64,000 bases of DNA from Phanerodontia chrysosporium. Lineage: Eukaryota > Basidiomycota > Agaricomycetes > Polyporales > Phanerochaetaceae. The DNA lies in the NCBI GenBank assembly GCA_001910725.1, contig MJGA01000017.1, forward strand, positions 186,001-250,000, written 5' to 3'. Shown here piece after piece: positions 46,844 through 57,334 of the stretch (position 1 is its first letter; each line of letters starts with the position of its first letter). Below the pieces are notes generated by a model, which saw only the letters and a list, made by a program, of their open reading frames with translations, ran no database searches and was not told where the DNA came from. Made by a program: the position numbers and the translations under genes.

Positions 46844-47854
46844 GCTGACCCTGTTCCGTATATATTAGCATCCCCTTTCTCATACTTCGGTATCTGACCT
46901 TGTCTGCTTCGCCTCGATTTGTATCTCTCCCTTTGTGGACTTTCTTCGCCTTCATACACGACATGTGCTCGATTGTTTTGCTCTTCATATCGTTGATTGC
47001 TTTAGTGTCGTGGCAGCGGTAGACGTGCTCTGTATGTATCATCGTCAGCCTCAGCAATCGATCCTTTGTAACGTACGTGAAAGAAGGCCCGCACGATTCC
47101 AGCGATCTCAAGCTCAACGCGCGCAACGTGAGTGTCGATGGTCCATAGTCATCTTTGCGTGATCGAAGACCGTAAACCTAGTCCTCGTCGCCGAAGGCAT
47201 CGATGGTGAGCGGAGACAAGGCGAGACGTCGAGATGAGGACTCGCCGTGCGGTCACGAAGATTTCCTCCCACGCGACACCGTCGTGGCGTCTGTGGGCCA
47301 TCGGAGCGCCTGCGATTGATCCGTGGGTTTGGCATGCTCCCGCGTTGGGCCTCGACGGTGGACAAGAATCGAGCCTGGCAGGCAACGCCGGGCAGAGCAA
47401 ATCTCCGATGGAAGGTGAGTGCATCGGGGCGGGCATGCACTCGGCAAGTCAGAGGGCGTCCGGAGACCATACGCCACATTTGGTATGTATTTCCCACGGT
47501 TCGTGAATGGTGCGCGTGAGGCACCCGCTCACGCCAAGGTCGCGAAGCTCAACGCCTGCAATTCTTCCAAACAGTACGCTATGTCAGCTCTTCTCCTGGC
47601 TCCCATTTCTCCGGCTACAAGGTTCGTGCCAACGCGGGACATCGCCAGTGAGCAGCTGACCTCGACAAAGTTTTCCGCAGGGTTGACATAGGCAGGAGTC
47701 GTGACTTACTCCAGTTGTATCGAACGCAGTATCACCAGCAATCACCAGCATTCTTTTAGGCCTGCACAGAGGCTCAAACTGCTAGAGAACGTACGTGTCC
47801 GTGACTCAGGTTATGGCCGCTTTCCACTTCTCTTACCCGTGGTCTCCAAGCACT
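46844..47854. other. intergenic
   Basis: Separates the orphan gene from the seven-gene cluster. Short frames on both strands at 47149-47524 have no recognisable features. Confidence 0.45.
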
Positions 47855-48394
47855 ATGAACGACTATACGGGGACCCCTGCGGCTCCAGCTCATCGCGATC
47901 CCCTGATCGCGGGCCATTTTGGACCGCTCCTCGACTGTCACCATTGTCAACGACTTTAATACGGTATCTCTCGTGCGTAAGGGCTATGGGTTTGACTGCG
48001 GCACGCTGGTCAACACACCATCTGAAATAATACAACCCGGAGGGGCAACTACGATGAGAGTCAAGGACAACGCAGGTAGATGAGAATATCCGCATCAGTC
48101 ATTGGATAGCAGGTGACGCTCGATTTTCAGGTGTATTTGGATCTGAGGGTTGGATGTGCTATACCATCGGTGGTGATGGGGCCGAAGTCATGATACTCTT
48201 TGGATGTCCATTCAACCAACTCTTCAATAGCAACACAGCCACCGCAGCACCTTCAAGTCATGCTACGGTTGGCGACTACGAACGCTCTGGTCCTTTGATC
48301 GGTGAGATACTACTAGCCATCGCCCAGCACATGTCACTTCCACTGACCAGCTGCTACCCGCTTACAACTGCCAGCCGAGATTCGCATACACTAG
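47855..48394 (+). CDS. cluster protein A, aegerolysin/ET79-like beta-sandwich
   Basis: First of seven related genes. Family marks seen: DRSSTVTIVND at the end of a strand, CGTLVNTPSEIIQPGGATTM, GSEGWMCYTIGGDGAEVMI, SSHATVGDYERSGPL, and the short terminal exon EIRIH. Exon 1 ends near 48072, exon 2 is about 48132-48301, and exon 3 is 48375-48394. No signal peptide. The start MNDYTGTPAAPAH and the DRSS segment are in different frames, so exon 1 is damaged or misread near 47915. The pattern (strand with VN, then P-x2-I-x-P, then a GW-x-x-Y-x-IGGDG strand) resembles aegerolysin and crystal-protein ET79 domains. That link is an inference. Confidence 0.6.
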
Positions 48395-49089
48395 TCGTTT
48401 CTTTCAGGCGCGTGTGGATCCTGTCAGGGTGAGAGGTGCAGTCCTGCATGTTTTGGCCGTAGAATATAGCGCGAGAATGCACCATTGGATTCTCATTCGA
48501 TTCTAACCCAACCGCTGCCAGAGCACCGCATAAAAGTATCAGACAGCGTGCATAGGTTTTCAGACTACGCCAGGGTCTCAGGGACGGAAACGCTACTTGG
48601 AATTACTTAAGTGCCGTGCATTCAGCGACACATGCGACGACACATGTATTTAATCACAGTAGAGTTACGTCTACCATAGGCTCGCCTCGAGGACGTTAAA
48701 CACGGAATTTAAAAAAAAAAAAATTACTAAGTCATATGTCATTGCGTGCGCCCATGCTTCCATTCATGCACGACGCCTTCAGGTTCCGATCATAGGCGAG
48801 CATTTACTGACATCCTTTCGATGCAGAAGGCCCGTCCATGCTTCGGCAAGTCTCCAGACTCCAACCATTCACCTGACATGAGCTGCTCGAACCATTCATA
48901 GACTGCATTCCCCGAACCTAGTTGCTGCGCACTCTGCAGAAAGGGGGATATATCTTGAAGTGTGGGATCCAAACGATCGAAGTTTCCGCATCGCGAGCAC
49001 CCTGGTCGGACCTGCTAAGCATCACAGTCAGGTATTCTCGGTCCTCTTGGAACGTCGTTTACTCACCCTCCGCAACCTGCTCAGGTGTC
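48395..49089. other. intergenic within the cluster
   Basis: Holds a run of 13 A bases at 48711-48723. No gene seen. Confidence 0.5.
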
Positions 49090-49628
49090 ATGCAAGACCG
49101 TGCAGAGGCCGCGTCCGCGCACTTCGCTGGGATGACCCCGCAGGGACGGTTCATCACGGACCGCTCCTCTGTCGTAACAGTCGTGAACGACCTTTCCGAC
49201 ACCACCCTGCTTCTGAAGGGTACGGCGTCGAGCTCGGCACATGTGAGAAGGAGCCAGAGGCCACAGTCCAGCCTGGCGGATCCAGTATGATCAGGGTGAA
49301 GGATAAAGCAGGTACGGTGCCAGTCATGGGCTCATCGAGCAGCTGATGCAAACACCCGCCCTCCGCTACAATCCTCTACTTGTAGGTCTGCTAGGAAGCA
49401 AGGCTTGGGTGCGCTACACCATCGGCCGCGACGGCGCGGAGGTCCTAATCACCTTTGAGTGCCCGTCCGTCTCCAACAACCGAGTCGTTGCTGTGCCCGT
49501 CGAACACGCGACGGTCGGCGCTTTTGACCCAAGGGGTCCTCTGAGAGGTGAGTACTGGTCATGATGATGGAACAGTGCGACTCAATATTTCCTCACTCCC
49601 AACGTCAGCGGAGATACGTGTTCACTAG
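49090..49628 (+). CDS. cluster protein B, aegerolysin/ET79-like beta-sandwich
   Basis: Same three-exon plan as protein A. Exon 1 encodes MQDRAEAASAHFAGM and DRSSVVTVVNDLSDTTLLLKG, then ATVQPGGSSMIRVKDKAG. Exon 2 carries GSKAWVRYTIGRDGAEVLI, FECPSVSNNRVV and HATVGAFDPRGPL. The last exon (49609-49628) encodes EIRVH. One base seems missing near 49227, at a GGG run. There is no signal peptide and no membrane segment, so the protein should be cytosolic or released without the classical route. Confidence 0.63.
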
Positions 49629-49936
49629 TCTGTATATCATGTAAGCTTCGCCTCCAAGCTTAGCGGGTAACTACATTAGTGCTCATGCAGCAATGCACTC
49701 GGTTTGCTACAATTTACAAACTCGCGGCACATGATTGCGAAGGCGGTTGTCAGTTCTACATCCCCTTATTGCCCAACCGACATCGTTGCCTAAGCGGCTC
49801 GGTGCATATCAGGCTTTCAACATTGGGTGCTACAATCATGGCGTGCAGTCTCACATGGCGCGAGTCACTGGTATTTAGTGTCGTTTTCACGCGATATGCA
49901 AACTTCGTGCGGATTCTGCAAAAAATATTCGACATG
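49629..49936. other. intergenic between convergent cluster genes
   Basis: Lies between cluster genes B and C, which face each other tail to tail. No gene seen. Confidence 0.5.
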
Positions 49937-50486
49937 CTAATGAATTCGGACTTCCGCTGGCAAGAGGGAGCGCGATTCAGCAATAATATCGTCGATTCTC
50001 ATTGGGATGTCTAAAACTCACCCTGCAGGCTACCGTTGGGATCGTAGGACCCCACTGTGGCGCGGTCAGAGGGCACCGCGACCACGTTGTTGTTAGCAAC
50101 CGAAGGGCACTCGAAAGTGATCATGACCTCTGCGCCGTCCCCGCCGATGGCGTAACAGACCCAGCCCTTGGATCCAAATGGTCCTGTACAATGGTATGAA
50201 TGATGCGACAAAGTCGATGTCCCTCCCTATGTGAGATCGGCGCAGTCAGAGACGCACCAGTGCTATCCCTAAGACGTATGGTAGTCGCGCCTCCAGGCTG
50301 GATCACGGACTCCGGTGCGTTCATCAGCGTGCCCAGCTCGCACTTGTGACCCTTCAGCGAAAGAGATGTCGTCGGCAAGTCATTGACGATCGTCAAGGTG
50401 GACGAACGGTCGAATAATAGCCAGTGACCGGTCGTTTGCTGGAGAACCAAGCCGCTAAGATCGTCTGGGTTTGGGTCGCCGTCCAT
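49937..50486 (-). CDS. cluster protein C, aegerolysin/ET79-like beta-sandwich
   Basis: The start MDGDPNPDDLSGLV is followed in one clean frame by DRSSTLTIVNDLPTTSLSLKG, ELGTLMNAPESVIQPGG and TTIRLRDSTGA. After intron 1 come GSKGWVCYAIGGDGAEVMI, FECPSVANNNVVAVPSD and ATVGSYDPNGSL. The terminal exon (49937-49956) encodes EVRIH. This is one of the cleanest members and a good reference for the family. It is cytosolic by sequence. Confidence 0.68.
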
Positions 50487-50950
50487 GAGCTATTAGAGTA
50501 TGAGCACTGGCACGTCATACAGCAGCTAGACGGCTCACTATTCTGCAGGATCCTGAGTCCTTGGGGATTTCCCGAGAGAAGGCAGAGAATATATCTGCCC
50601 TGTATGCCGCGCAGCAACTAGGTTTGAAATGCATCATTCATACCTGTGCTTCGATGTCAGGCCACGCGTTTGAATGCTTCATTCATGCACTAAGCTGGAA
50701 TACCAAACCTTGTGCATTGCGCACCCAAAGACCGCCGCTATGTCTGAACGTCCTGTGGGGACGGTTCGGCCTGCCGCATTTTCCGTGAATCGCGGTGACG
50801 CAAGGATGCTTTGTTAATATTCTTCATACGAGCGAGCGATATCGGACTTCGATATAATTGAGGAGGAAAGACGAGGTAGCGCGCCACACGCCGCGCTATG
50901 TCAATTGACCCCGCAAGCCGCAGTCCCAGACAAAGGCCGCAGAAGCTAAG
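50487..50950. other. intergenic within the cluster
   Basis: No gene seen. Confidence 0.45.
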
Positions 50951-51532
50951 CTAGTGGATGCGAATCTCAGCTGATAGTCGGGCGCCGCCAGAGCAGACGT
51001 CAATCAGTGAACACCGCAGTCCGATGCCCGTGCAGGGTACTCACCACAGAGAGCGCCATTAGGACTGTAATAACCCACGGTCGCATGCGTTGATGGGCTT
51101 ACGGCCACCCTGTTGCTGCCATACATAGGACATTCGAAATCAATTCGAATGTCGCCTCCGTCGCCTCCTATATTGTAGACTGCCCATCCCTTGGACCCAT
51201 ATGGGCCTATAAGAGCGAACAGCAAGTTACCACCCTTTAATCAGCCTAGAATTGTGCTGTAGGGTAGGGGGGGGGGGGGGGGGCGCACCTGTCCTGTCCC
51301 TGACCCTCATCGTCGTGGATCCGTAAGTGGGTATTGTACCGGCAGGCGCATTGAGGCAGCAGCCAAACTCGCTGTCAGAGGACTTCAGCACAAGGCTCAC
51401 GGTGGGCATGTTGTTGACGATCGTGACGGTAGATGAACGGTCGAAGAGTATCCATCTGACGGGCTTGTGGCCATGATTGAGGTCTCTGAAAACGAACCCC
51501 GGGTTTGTATCCCCATTGTTCTGGTTGAACAT
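50951..51532 (-). CDS. cluster protein D, aegerolysin/ET79-like beta-sandwich
   Basis: Start MFNQNNGDTNPGFVF, then DRSSTVTIVNNMPTVSLVLK, CCLNAPAGTIPTYGSTTM, GSKGWAVYNIGGDGGDIRI, FECPMYGSNRVAV and ATVGYYSPNGAL, with the terminal exon EIRIH (50951-50970). The first intron begins gtgcgc and continues straight into a run of 17 C bases on the coding strand (51267-51283 on +). The paired cysteines in CCLNAP are unlike the other members. Confidence 0.66.
51267..51283. repeat. 17-base G run
   Basis: A pure G tract on the + strand inside the first intron of cluster gene D, next to its splice donor. Its true length may be miscounted. Confidence 0.85.
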
Positions 51533-51750
51533 AGCTATTGCTATGAAACACGTTAGCGAGGCGCATGCACAAGAGAATACGAACTTGCTCGCAGAGTTGA
51601 ATTGGTCATTGTGAAATCAAGCGTGACTGAAAAGCTGCTCGAAGATCCACGCGACCCTGAGGCCTTTGTCAGCGGTAGAGCCCTCGATAGAGGAGTGGTC
51701 TAGCTTGACGTTGAGAGGCAGACGTCAGTCAGCAAAGGCCAAGGCTTATA

Positions 51751-52173
51751 TCACCAATAGCGGATCTGGGAGAGAAGTGCAAGGATCCCGTTAGTAATGG
51801 AACCCCACAAGGTATCTAGCAAAGCTCCGCGACCATTCGTCTGCGGCAATAACAAGGCATCTGACATGCAACTATACCATTGTTCCCAGGGGCACTCTCC
51901 GGAACTCCACATGACAAACCTTCCTAACCTCGAGTCCAAGGGCCCGTTGCTTCCAGCGTCGTTCGTGCCGGGGAACATATGCCAGTCGGCATGCTCGTCG
52001 TGCAAGCATCCCGATAGCAAGTAGTACACGCATGTCGCTGGCGAGGGACAGATCGTGACTCGAGCAGGGGACAGCCAGCTAGGGGTGCTCTGCGCGGACG
52101 CGAGAACGACCACACTCGACAAGCATTCCAGCGCAATGTCGGGCAAATCTCGATTCGTGAATAGTGTGAACAT
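51751..52173 (-). CDS. possible small cysteine-containing protein inside the cluster
   Basis: An open frame of 140 codons starting MFTLFTNRDLPDIAL, with a moderately hydrophobic SSVVVLASAQS that could be a weak signal. It also has ICPSPATCVYYLLSGC and WSSGECPWEQWYSCM. I do not recognise it, and it lacks the family motifs of the neighbours. It might hold unseen introns or be a chance frame, although its length and position between cluster genes D and E make it worth recording. Confidence 0.3.
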   Translation of the reverse strand: MFTLFTNRDLPDIALECLSSVVVLASAQSTPSWLSPARVTICPSPATCVYYLLSGCLHDEHADWHMFPGTNDAGSNGPLDSRLGRFVMWSSGECPWEQWYSCMSDALLLPQTNGRGALLDTLWGSITNGILALLSQIRYW

Positions 52174-52296
52174 GCATCAGCGGCTCAGCCGTGCCCTGAT
52201 ACACAACCGGCACCGCGCGTCACTGCGGCATCGTCATTTCTCCCTTCTTTGACAGGCTAGTCGCCGACCGTCTGCTCAACAGAATATGTGACAGGA

Positions 52297-52841
52297 TCAG
52301 TGAATGCGAACTTCGGCTATGAGAGAGCATGGTAAGAGGCAATTTGGAGCGTGAGTGCCGTCAGCATCGTGAAACTGACCTAACAGAGGCCCGACAGACG
52401 GGTAATCGCCAACTGTAGCGTGATCAGACGGCGTCGCCGTGACTTTGTTCTTGTTGCCGAACACCTGAATGGCGGGGCACTCGAAGAATATCGTGACCTC
52501 GGCTCCGTCGCCCCCCATAACGTAGGAGACCCAGCCCTTGGACCCGAAAAATCCTGCAGTACCACAACAGTGATATCAGGTGTAAGTGGTTCTGGTCACA
52601 AGATCGATGCCGTACCGTTGTTATCTTTGACCCGCATTGTGGTTGCACCTCGAGGGAATATCGTCTGCGAGGGCGTCTTGTCGATAATTCCTGTATCGGC
52701 CGTCAACGCACCCTTCAGCACAAGGGTCGTCGTAGGGTGGTCATTCACGATAGTTATGGTGGACGAGCGATCACGGAACACCCCGTACGCGAGAGGTTGG
52801 AGGTCCAGAGAAGCTGTGACCGCGTCGAAGCTGCCATCCAT
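52297..52841 (-). CDS. cluster protein E, aegerolysin/ET79-like beta-sandwich
   Basis: Start MDGSFDAVTASLDLQ, then DRSSTITIVNDHPTTTLVLKG, GIIDKTPSQTIFPRGATTM, GSKGWVSYVMGGDGAEVTI, FECPAIQVFGNKNKV and ATVGDYPSVGPL, with the terminal exon EVRIH (52297-52316) ending in TGA rather than TAG. Three exons in one consistent frame set. It is cytosolic by sequence. Confidence 0.67.
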
Positions 52842-53337
52842 CGTGCTGTATCAGTGCCTGGTCAAATCCGCCGACGAAACGAAGATGAGAGAGATTGGAT
52901 CTCACCTGTGGTGGTCCTGAGGCCGGAAGAGTGACCAGATCGACTGGAACGCGGCAATAGGATATAAGTGTCCACTTGGGGTCTGATGCGGAGTAATTAA
53001 ATTCAGATCTCCGCATCTAGACGACGTCAACGCTGCAGGTTTAGGAGTGTACCATTCAAGCCTCAAATTAAATGCCAGTTAGTGGGGACGTCGAAGGAGG
53101 CAAGTACACGCGTGAAGCATACCATCTAGCGTCTTGCTCTTGCACAACTTAGGAGTGAGCCGCACGATGATAATGTTCGCGGGCCCCGATTGCAAAGTCT
53201 CCGAGCCTGCTTGTTCACGACAAAGCTTGAGCAAAGCAATCGCATGCTGTCGCGAAGTCAGCGGTCTCGTTAGGTGAAAGATGAGATTGCACGAGAGGCT
53301 CCAAGACGTATGTACCATGCGTACATTGAAAGCCACT
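52842..53337. other. intergenic within the cluster
   Basis: No gene seen; an 85-codon frame at 53079-53336 has no supporting feature. Confidence 0.45.
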
Positions 53338-53859
53338 CTAATGAACGCGGATTTCCACTACGACGGATAACGGAATTGCATTCAGGACGTCGCCAGCCCT
53401 CATGAGAATGACCCGAGACTCACCGTCGAGACTACCACTTGGATCGAAGGAGCTAACTGTCACACGATCCTTCGGATTGGCGGACACGGTGTTGTTAGCA
53501 GCTGTAGGACACTCAAAAGTGACCAGAATCTCCGCTCCGTCACCGCCGACGGCATAGCGCAACCAGCCTTTGCTTCCAAACGGGCCTAGAAGTACGAGTT
53601 AGTGTCAGCATATTATATGGACGTGATAGCGCCGACCATTGTCATCCCTGATTCTCATCGAGGTCGATCCGCCGGGTTGAATGACAGACGACGGTGCATT
53701 CATGAGCGTGCCGAGCTCAGGAGCATGGCCCTTGAGGACGAGCGCTGTTGTGGGCATGTCGTTGACGATCGTGACCGTCGCGGAACGATTGGCAAGAACC
53801 CAGGTCGTATCGTCGGGGATCGTGTCACGAAGAGATCCGGGCTTTACGTGATCGCTCAT
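53338..53859 (-). CDS. cluster protein F, aegerolysin/ET79-like beta-sandwich
   Basis: Start MSDHVKPGSLRDTIPDD, then NRSATVTIVNDMPTTALVLKG, GTLMNAPSSVIQPGGSTSM, GSKGWLRYAVGGDGAEILV, FECPTAANNTVSANPKD and TVSSFDPSGSL, with the terminal exon EIRVH (53338-53357). It is closest to member C by motif. All three exons read cleanly. Confidence 0.68.
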
Positions 53860-54165
53860 TGTGTACGTAGTTGCTGTGCCGGGCGAGTAAGCAACAGGGT
53901 GTACGGGAGGCTGAATGGCGCACAGACCTCCGCAGGGTGTGAATTGCTTGGATTATCAAAGGAGAACGCCCAAGCCGGTTTATATCTGCCTGCTTCGTCT
54001 GCGCGTTAACTGGGTCCAAGGCACACCATTCATACCTAGATTCAATGTCGAATGCAAGAGTTGACAGAAACGGTTCAGGCACGCGCAGGCTGTGATCCCG
54101 AGACCCAAACCCCATCATACTCGCATTGTCACACAGACACGTGCATTGGTACAAGGGGGAGCGAG
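53860..54165. other. intergenic within the cluster
   Basis: No gene seen. Confidence 0.45.
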
Positions 54166-54692
54166 CTAGTGAATGCGCACTTCGACTGTGGATCGAAGCA
54201 GAGAACCAGTCAGCCGAAGTCATGCTCATTTCCACTGCACTGCCCACCTCTCAAAGGACCGGTTCGAGCATAGGCGCCGACCGTGGTATGGTCGGAGGGC
54301 GCCGCGCTCACATCGTTCTTGTACAACCATTGGTTGAAGGGACATTCGAAAAGTATCATGATCTCTGCGCCATCACCACCGATAACATACGAGACCCATC
54401 CCTTCGATCCGTACAGACCTACGAGGTTCATGGTCAACACGTTCAAGTTCAGAATGCGAGGTGGGTTCATACCAGCATCATCATTCACCATCATCGTAGT
54501 TGCCCCTTGGGGCTGTATGATTTGTGAAGGTGCGTTGATCAACGTACCGTGTTCGACACCGGATCCTTTTAGCGTCAGAGAGACTGTCGGCATATCGTTG
54601 ACGATAGTTACAGTGGAGGAACAGTCGAACAGCGGTCCAGGCTTCATGAATTCGGCGCATCCGAGTCGGGGAGAAGCTGTATCGTCGTTCAT
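54166..54692 (-). CDS. cluster protein G, aegerolysin/ET79-like beta-sandwich
   Basis: Start MNDDTASPRLGCAEF, then STVTIVNDMPTVSLTLKGSG, HGTLINAPSQIIQPQGATTM, GSKGWVSYVIGGDGAEIMI, FECPFNQWLYKNDVSAAPSD and TTVGAYARTGPL, with the terminal exon EVRIH (54166-54185). The DRSS motif is DCSS here. The HGxxxxAPxxIxP stretch is the part that most resembles ET79/aegerolysin domains. It shares the FNQ insertion with member A at the other end of the cluster. Confidence 0.68.
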
Positions 54693-55218
54693 TATCTGCA
54701 GAAGGGTTGGAGGCGTAAGCATGCCGCATTTCACTAGACTTAGAACTACGCACTGCGGTCTGCAGGTCAAGGAGTGCTAGGTCAAGGGCGACTATAATAT
54801 CCAGATATAGCTCTCGCAGTGTTCGGAGGCACGGTCAGTAGGTTCGACACGCAGTGATAAGGTCCCCAGCCAAAGTCGATCCTGTGCGAGGCGATATCTC
54901 GAATCACACGGGGTTATGACGTCGGTCCACTCAAGTTCGTCGAGATGCCGCGCACAGCTTGCATGTCGGAGCTAAAAAGTTCCGTTCCCTACATTTGAGA
55001 GCCGTCGAGGGCTAACGGGAGGCACTGTCCAGTGTCAGGCGAACCATGCGGAGTCTGGGTTGGAGATATTGCGGTCTCTCGTCCGGATCCCAGGAAAGGA
55101 GACTGTAGACATTTCGTATTCAGGAAGCACTGCTATTGTACATGTTCCTTTCGACTTTTCAGTTCTTGAGGCTACAACCGACGTGTGAGCACGGTAGGAC
55201 GAGCAGATAGAGAATGAC
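54693..55218. other. intergenic
   Basis: Separates the cluster from the RidA gene. No gene seen. Confidence 0.5.
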
Positions 55219-55879
55219 TCACCTAGCAATGGCCTCGATCTCGAAGAGCGCGCCAAGGGGCAGGCGGGCGACCTGGACGGCAGAGCGGGCAGGCTTGTGG
55301 TCGCCGAAGAACTTGGAGTAGATGGCGTTGCACGCGGCGAAGTCGTCCATGTTGGCGAGGAACACCTACGGGCGGGTGTGACTCACACGTTAGCACCTGG
55401 CCGAAGAATACGAACAGAACACGCACGGTGGTCTTGACGACCTTCCCAAGCTCGCTTCCGCCGGCCTCGACGACGGCCTTGAGGTTCTTCAGGGCCTGCT
55501 CGGCCTGCGCCTCGACGCCGCCCTCGACCTGCTACGCGTCAGCACGCCACGGCCTGCGCACCAAGCGCAGAACCACGCACCATCTTGCCTGTCGCGGGGT
55601 TGAGGCCGAGCGAGCCGGAGGCGAAGAGGAGGTCGCCGACCTTCACGGCCTGGTTGTAGGGCCCGACGGCGGCAGGGGCATCTGTGGGGGCGCGTGAGAC
55701 GGCTGGGCAGTGCGCGTGGACAGGGGCTGCTCACTGGTCGTCGCGACGGGGGTGAGGCTCGGGTGCGTGGAGACAGACATGGCGCGGAGTGGTGGGTGTG
55801 CGAGGGTGAGGTGCGTGCGCGGCGTGCGTGCGGTCGTGAGCAGCGCGGGCCTAGCGAGGCGGATGGTGGTGGCGAGCAT
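55219..55879 (-). CDS. RidA/YjgF family reactive-imine deaminase (Mmf1/Hmf1 type)
   Basis: Removes reactive 2-aminoacrylate and related enamine/imine intermediates. The N-terminus MLATTIRLARPALLTTARTP looks like a mitochondrial presequence. A second in-frame ATG at 55780 (MSVSTHPSLTPV) could give a cytosolic form. The family core reads APAAVGPYNQAVKVGDLLFASGSLG, NPATGKM, VEAQAEQALKNLKAVVEAGG, VVKTTVFLANMDDFAACNAIYSKFF and KPARSAVQVARLPLGALFEIEAIA. The conserved arginine of RSAVQVA is present. Three short introns split the gene. It ends IAR with TGA at 55219-55221. Confidence 0.9.
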
Positions 55880-57334
55880 CTGTCGTGATCACGCCCGGTG
55901 CGCTTTATGCGTGCGGCCTATGGCCCGCTTTTTCAGCTCGCAAAGGCTTCGTCAGGCGCACTCGCACCTGCACTCGCTGATTCAGGTCGATGAGCGAGCA
56001 AAGGCGGCTTCGTCAGGCGTCGGCATGTCTCAGAAAGCATGTGCAGGCCCGCAGACATCATCCCGCTGATCGTCGTTCTGTCCCACCGACGCCATAGTTT
56101 ACTTTTGGCTCATGCAAATCATGTATACAAGCTTCAACAGGGACCTCCTTTGTGCTCATTAACCCTCTCCATCCCTGCTGAACGGTGCTGTTTCAAGTTG
56201 CGGGAAGGACGACGTGCTGGACGTGGTGTACGCATGTGTGCGGCAATCGCGGCCCTGCGAGACGCACCCTCTCCGCTCGCGACGTCTATCACCGCCGACT
56301 GCTGCTCCTCTCCTCCGCCGTCGCAGCTCGCAAGGCATTGTTTCCCTCCGCGGACGCTCCCCTCGCGCTCCGAGCGCCAGGCGGAGGTCCTCGTACATCG
56401 CGTGCGTGTCGCGCGTAAAGTGCGAGCCCGTGAAGATGTGCGGCGCGAGGCTGCGCACGGGCTGGATCCCGGTCGTGGCGGACGGCATCGGCGGATTGAG
56501 GGGGATAGTGTCCAGCACTATGCGTGGGGTCCGAAGGCGGGCGGGTGGGTAGAGAACGTGGAGAAACGAAGGTTTGAAGAGTCACAGCGGTGCGCAGTTA
56601 GACAGACGATGCAGCGCTTTGGGACGCGTACTTATAGCATGGGCAGCCCTCCGTTCTGCAATGCAAATCCTGCGTGCGCCGATGTCAGCTGTGTCCTCGC
56701 GCAGGGCTAGCCGTAGCCTTGCGGGATCAAGACCTGTTGGCCGACGGCCATAGCTCTCTGCCATAAACAAAAAGGCCAGGACGTGGGGAGGCACGCGGAG
56801 TGCATTTCGAGGCTGCTGCGGGTTATCTGTCCCGCACGACGACGAAGGTACACAAAAAGCCGAGAACGAAGGGGGACAATAACGGCGGAGCGCGTCATGG
56901 GGGACGCGACGAACGTCGTGACCGTAACGGCTCACATCACGCATAGCAGCCGGTAACACCGCCTCCGTGACAAGCGTTGTGGGTGCTTGTTGGGCAGTGC
57001 CTGTACATCAATCTTGCTAATTTCTTGATTCCAGCGCAGCTATGAACCCGAGCGTGGATCAAGATGGCATCAGCAGTAAGTTACACGAAGCATTAGTGCG
57101 GTCTTGTACAAGGGCACAGGGCGTACAGGCGGCAAAGCGCGCAGGCTATTACACTAAGGCGGACGGAGAAGGCGCCAGAAGCAGTCGGACTAGAACTACA
57201 GGGACCTTTTGTAGGGTATCCGGGATGGAGGAGAAAGATCAAGACAAGCAATCAGATGCGGCGAGCCTGGTGTGAAAGAAAAGCAGGCGCAGGGAAATGA
57301 GATAGCTTCGGCGGCCGCTGCGGGGCCGCGGGCA
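55880..57334. other. intergenic
   Basis: Long gap between the RidA gene and the G-alpha gene. A minus-strand frame around 56159-56518 (LDTIPLNPPMPSATTGIQ...MYEDLRLALGAR) could be an isolated exon, but I cannot build a gene around it. Nothing else seen. Confidence 0.4.
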
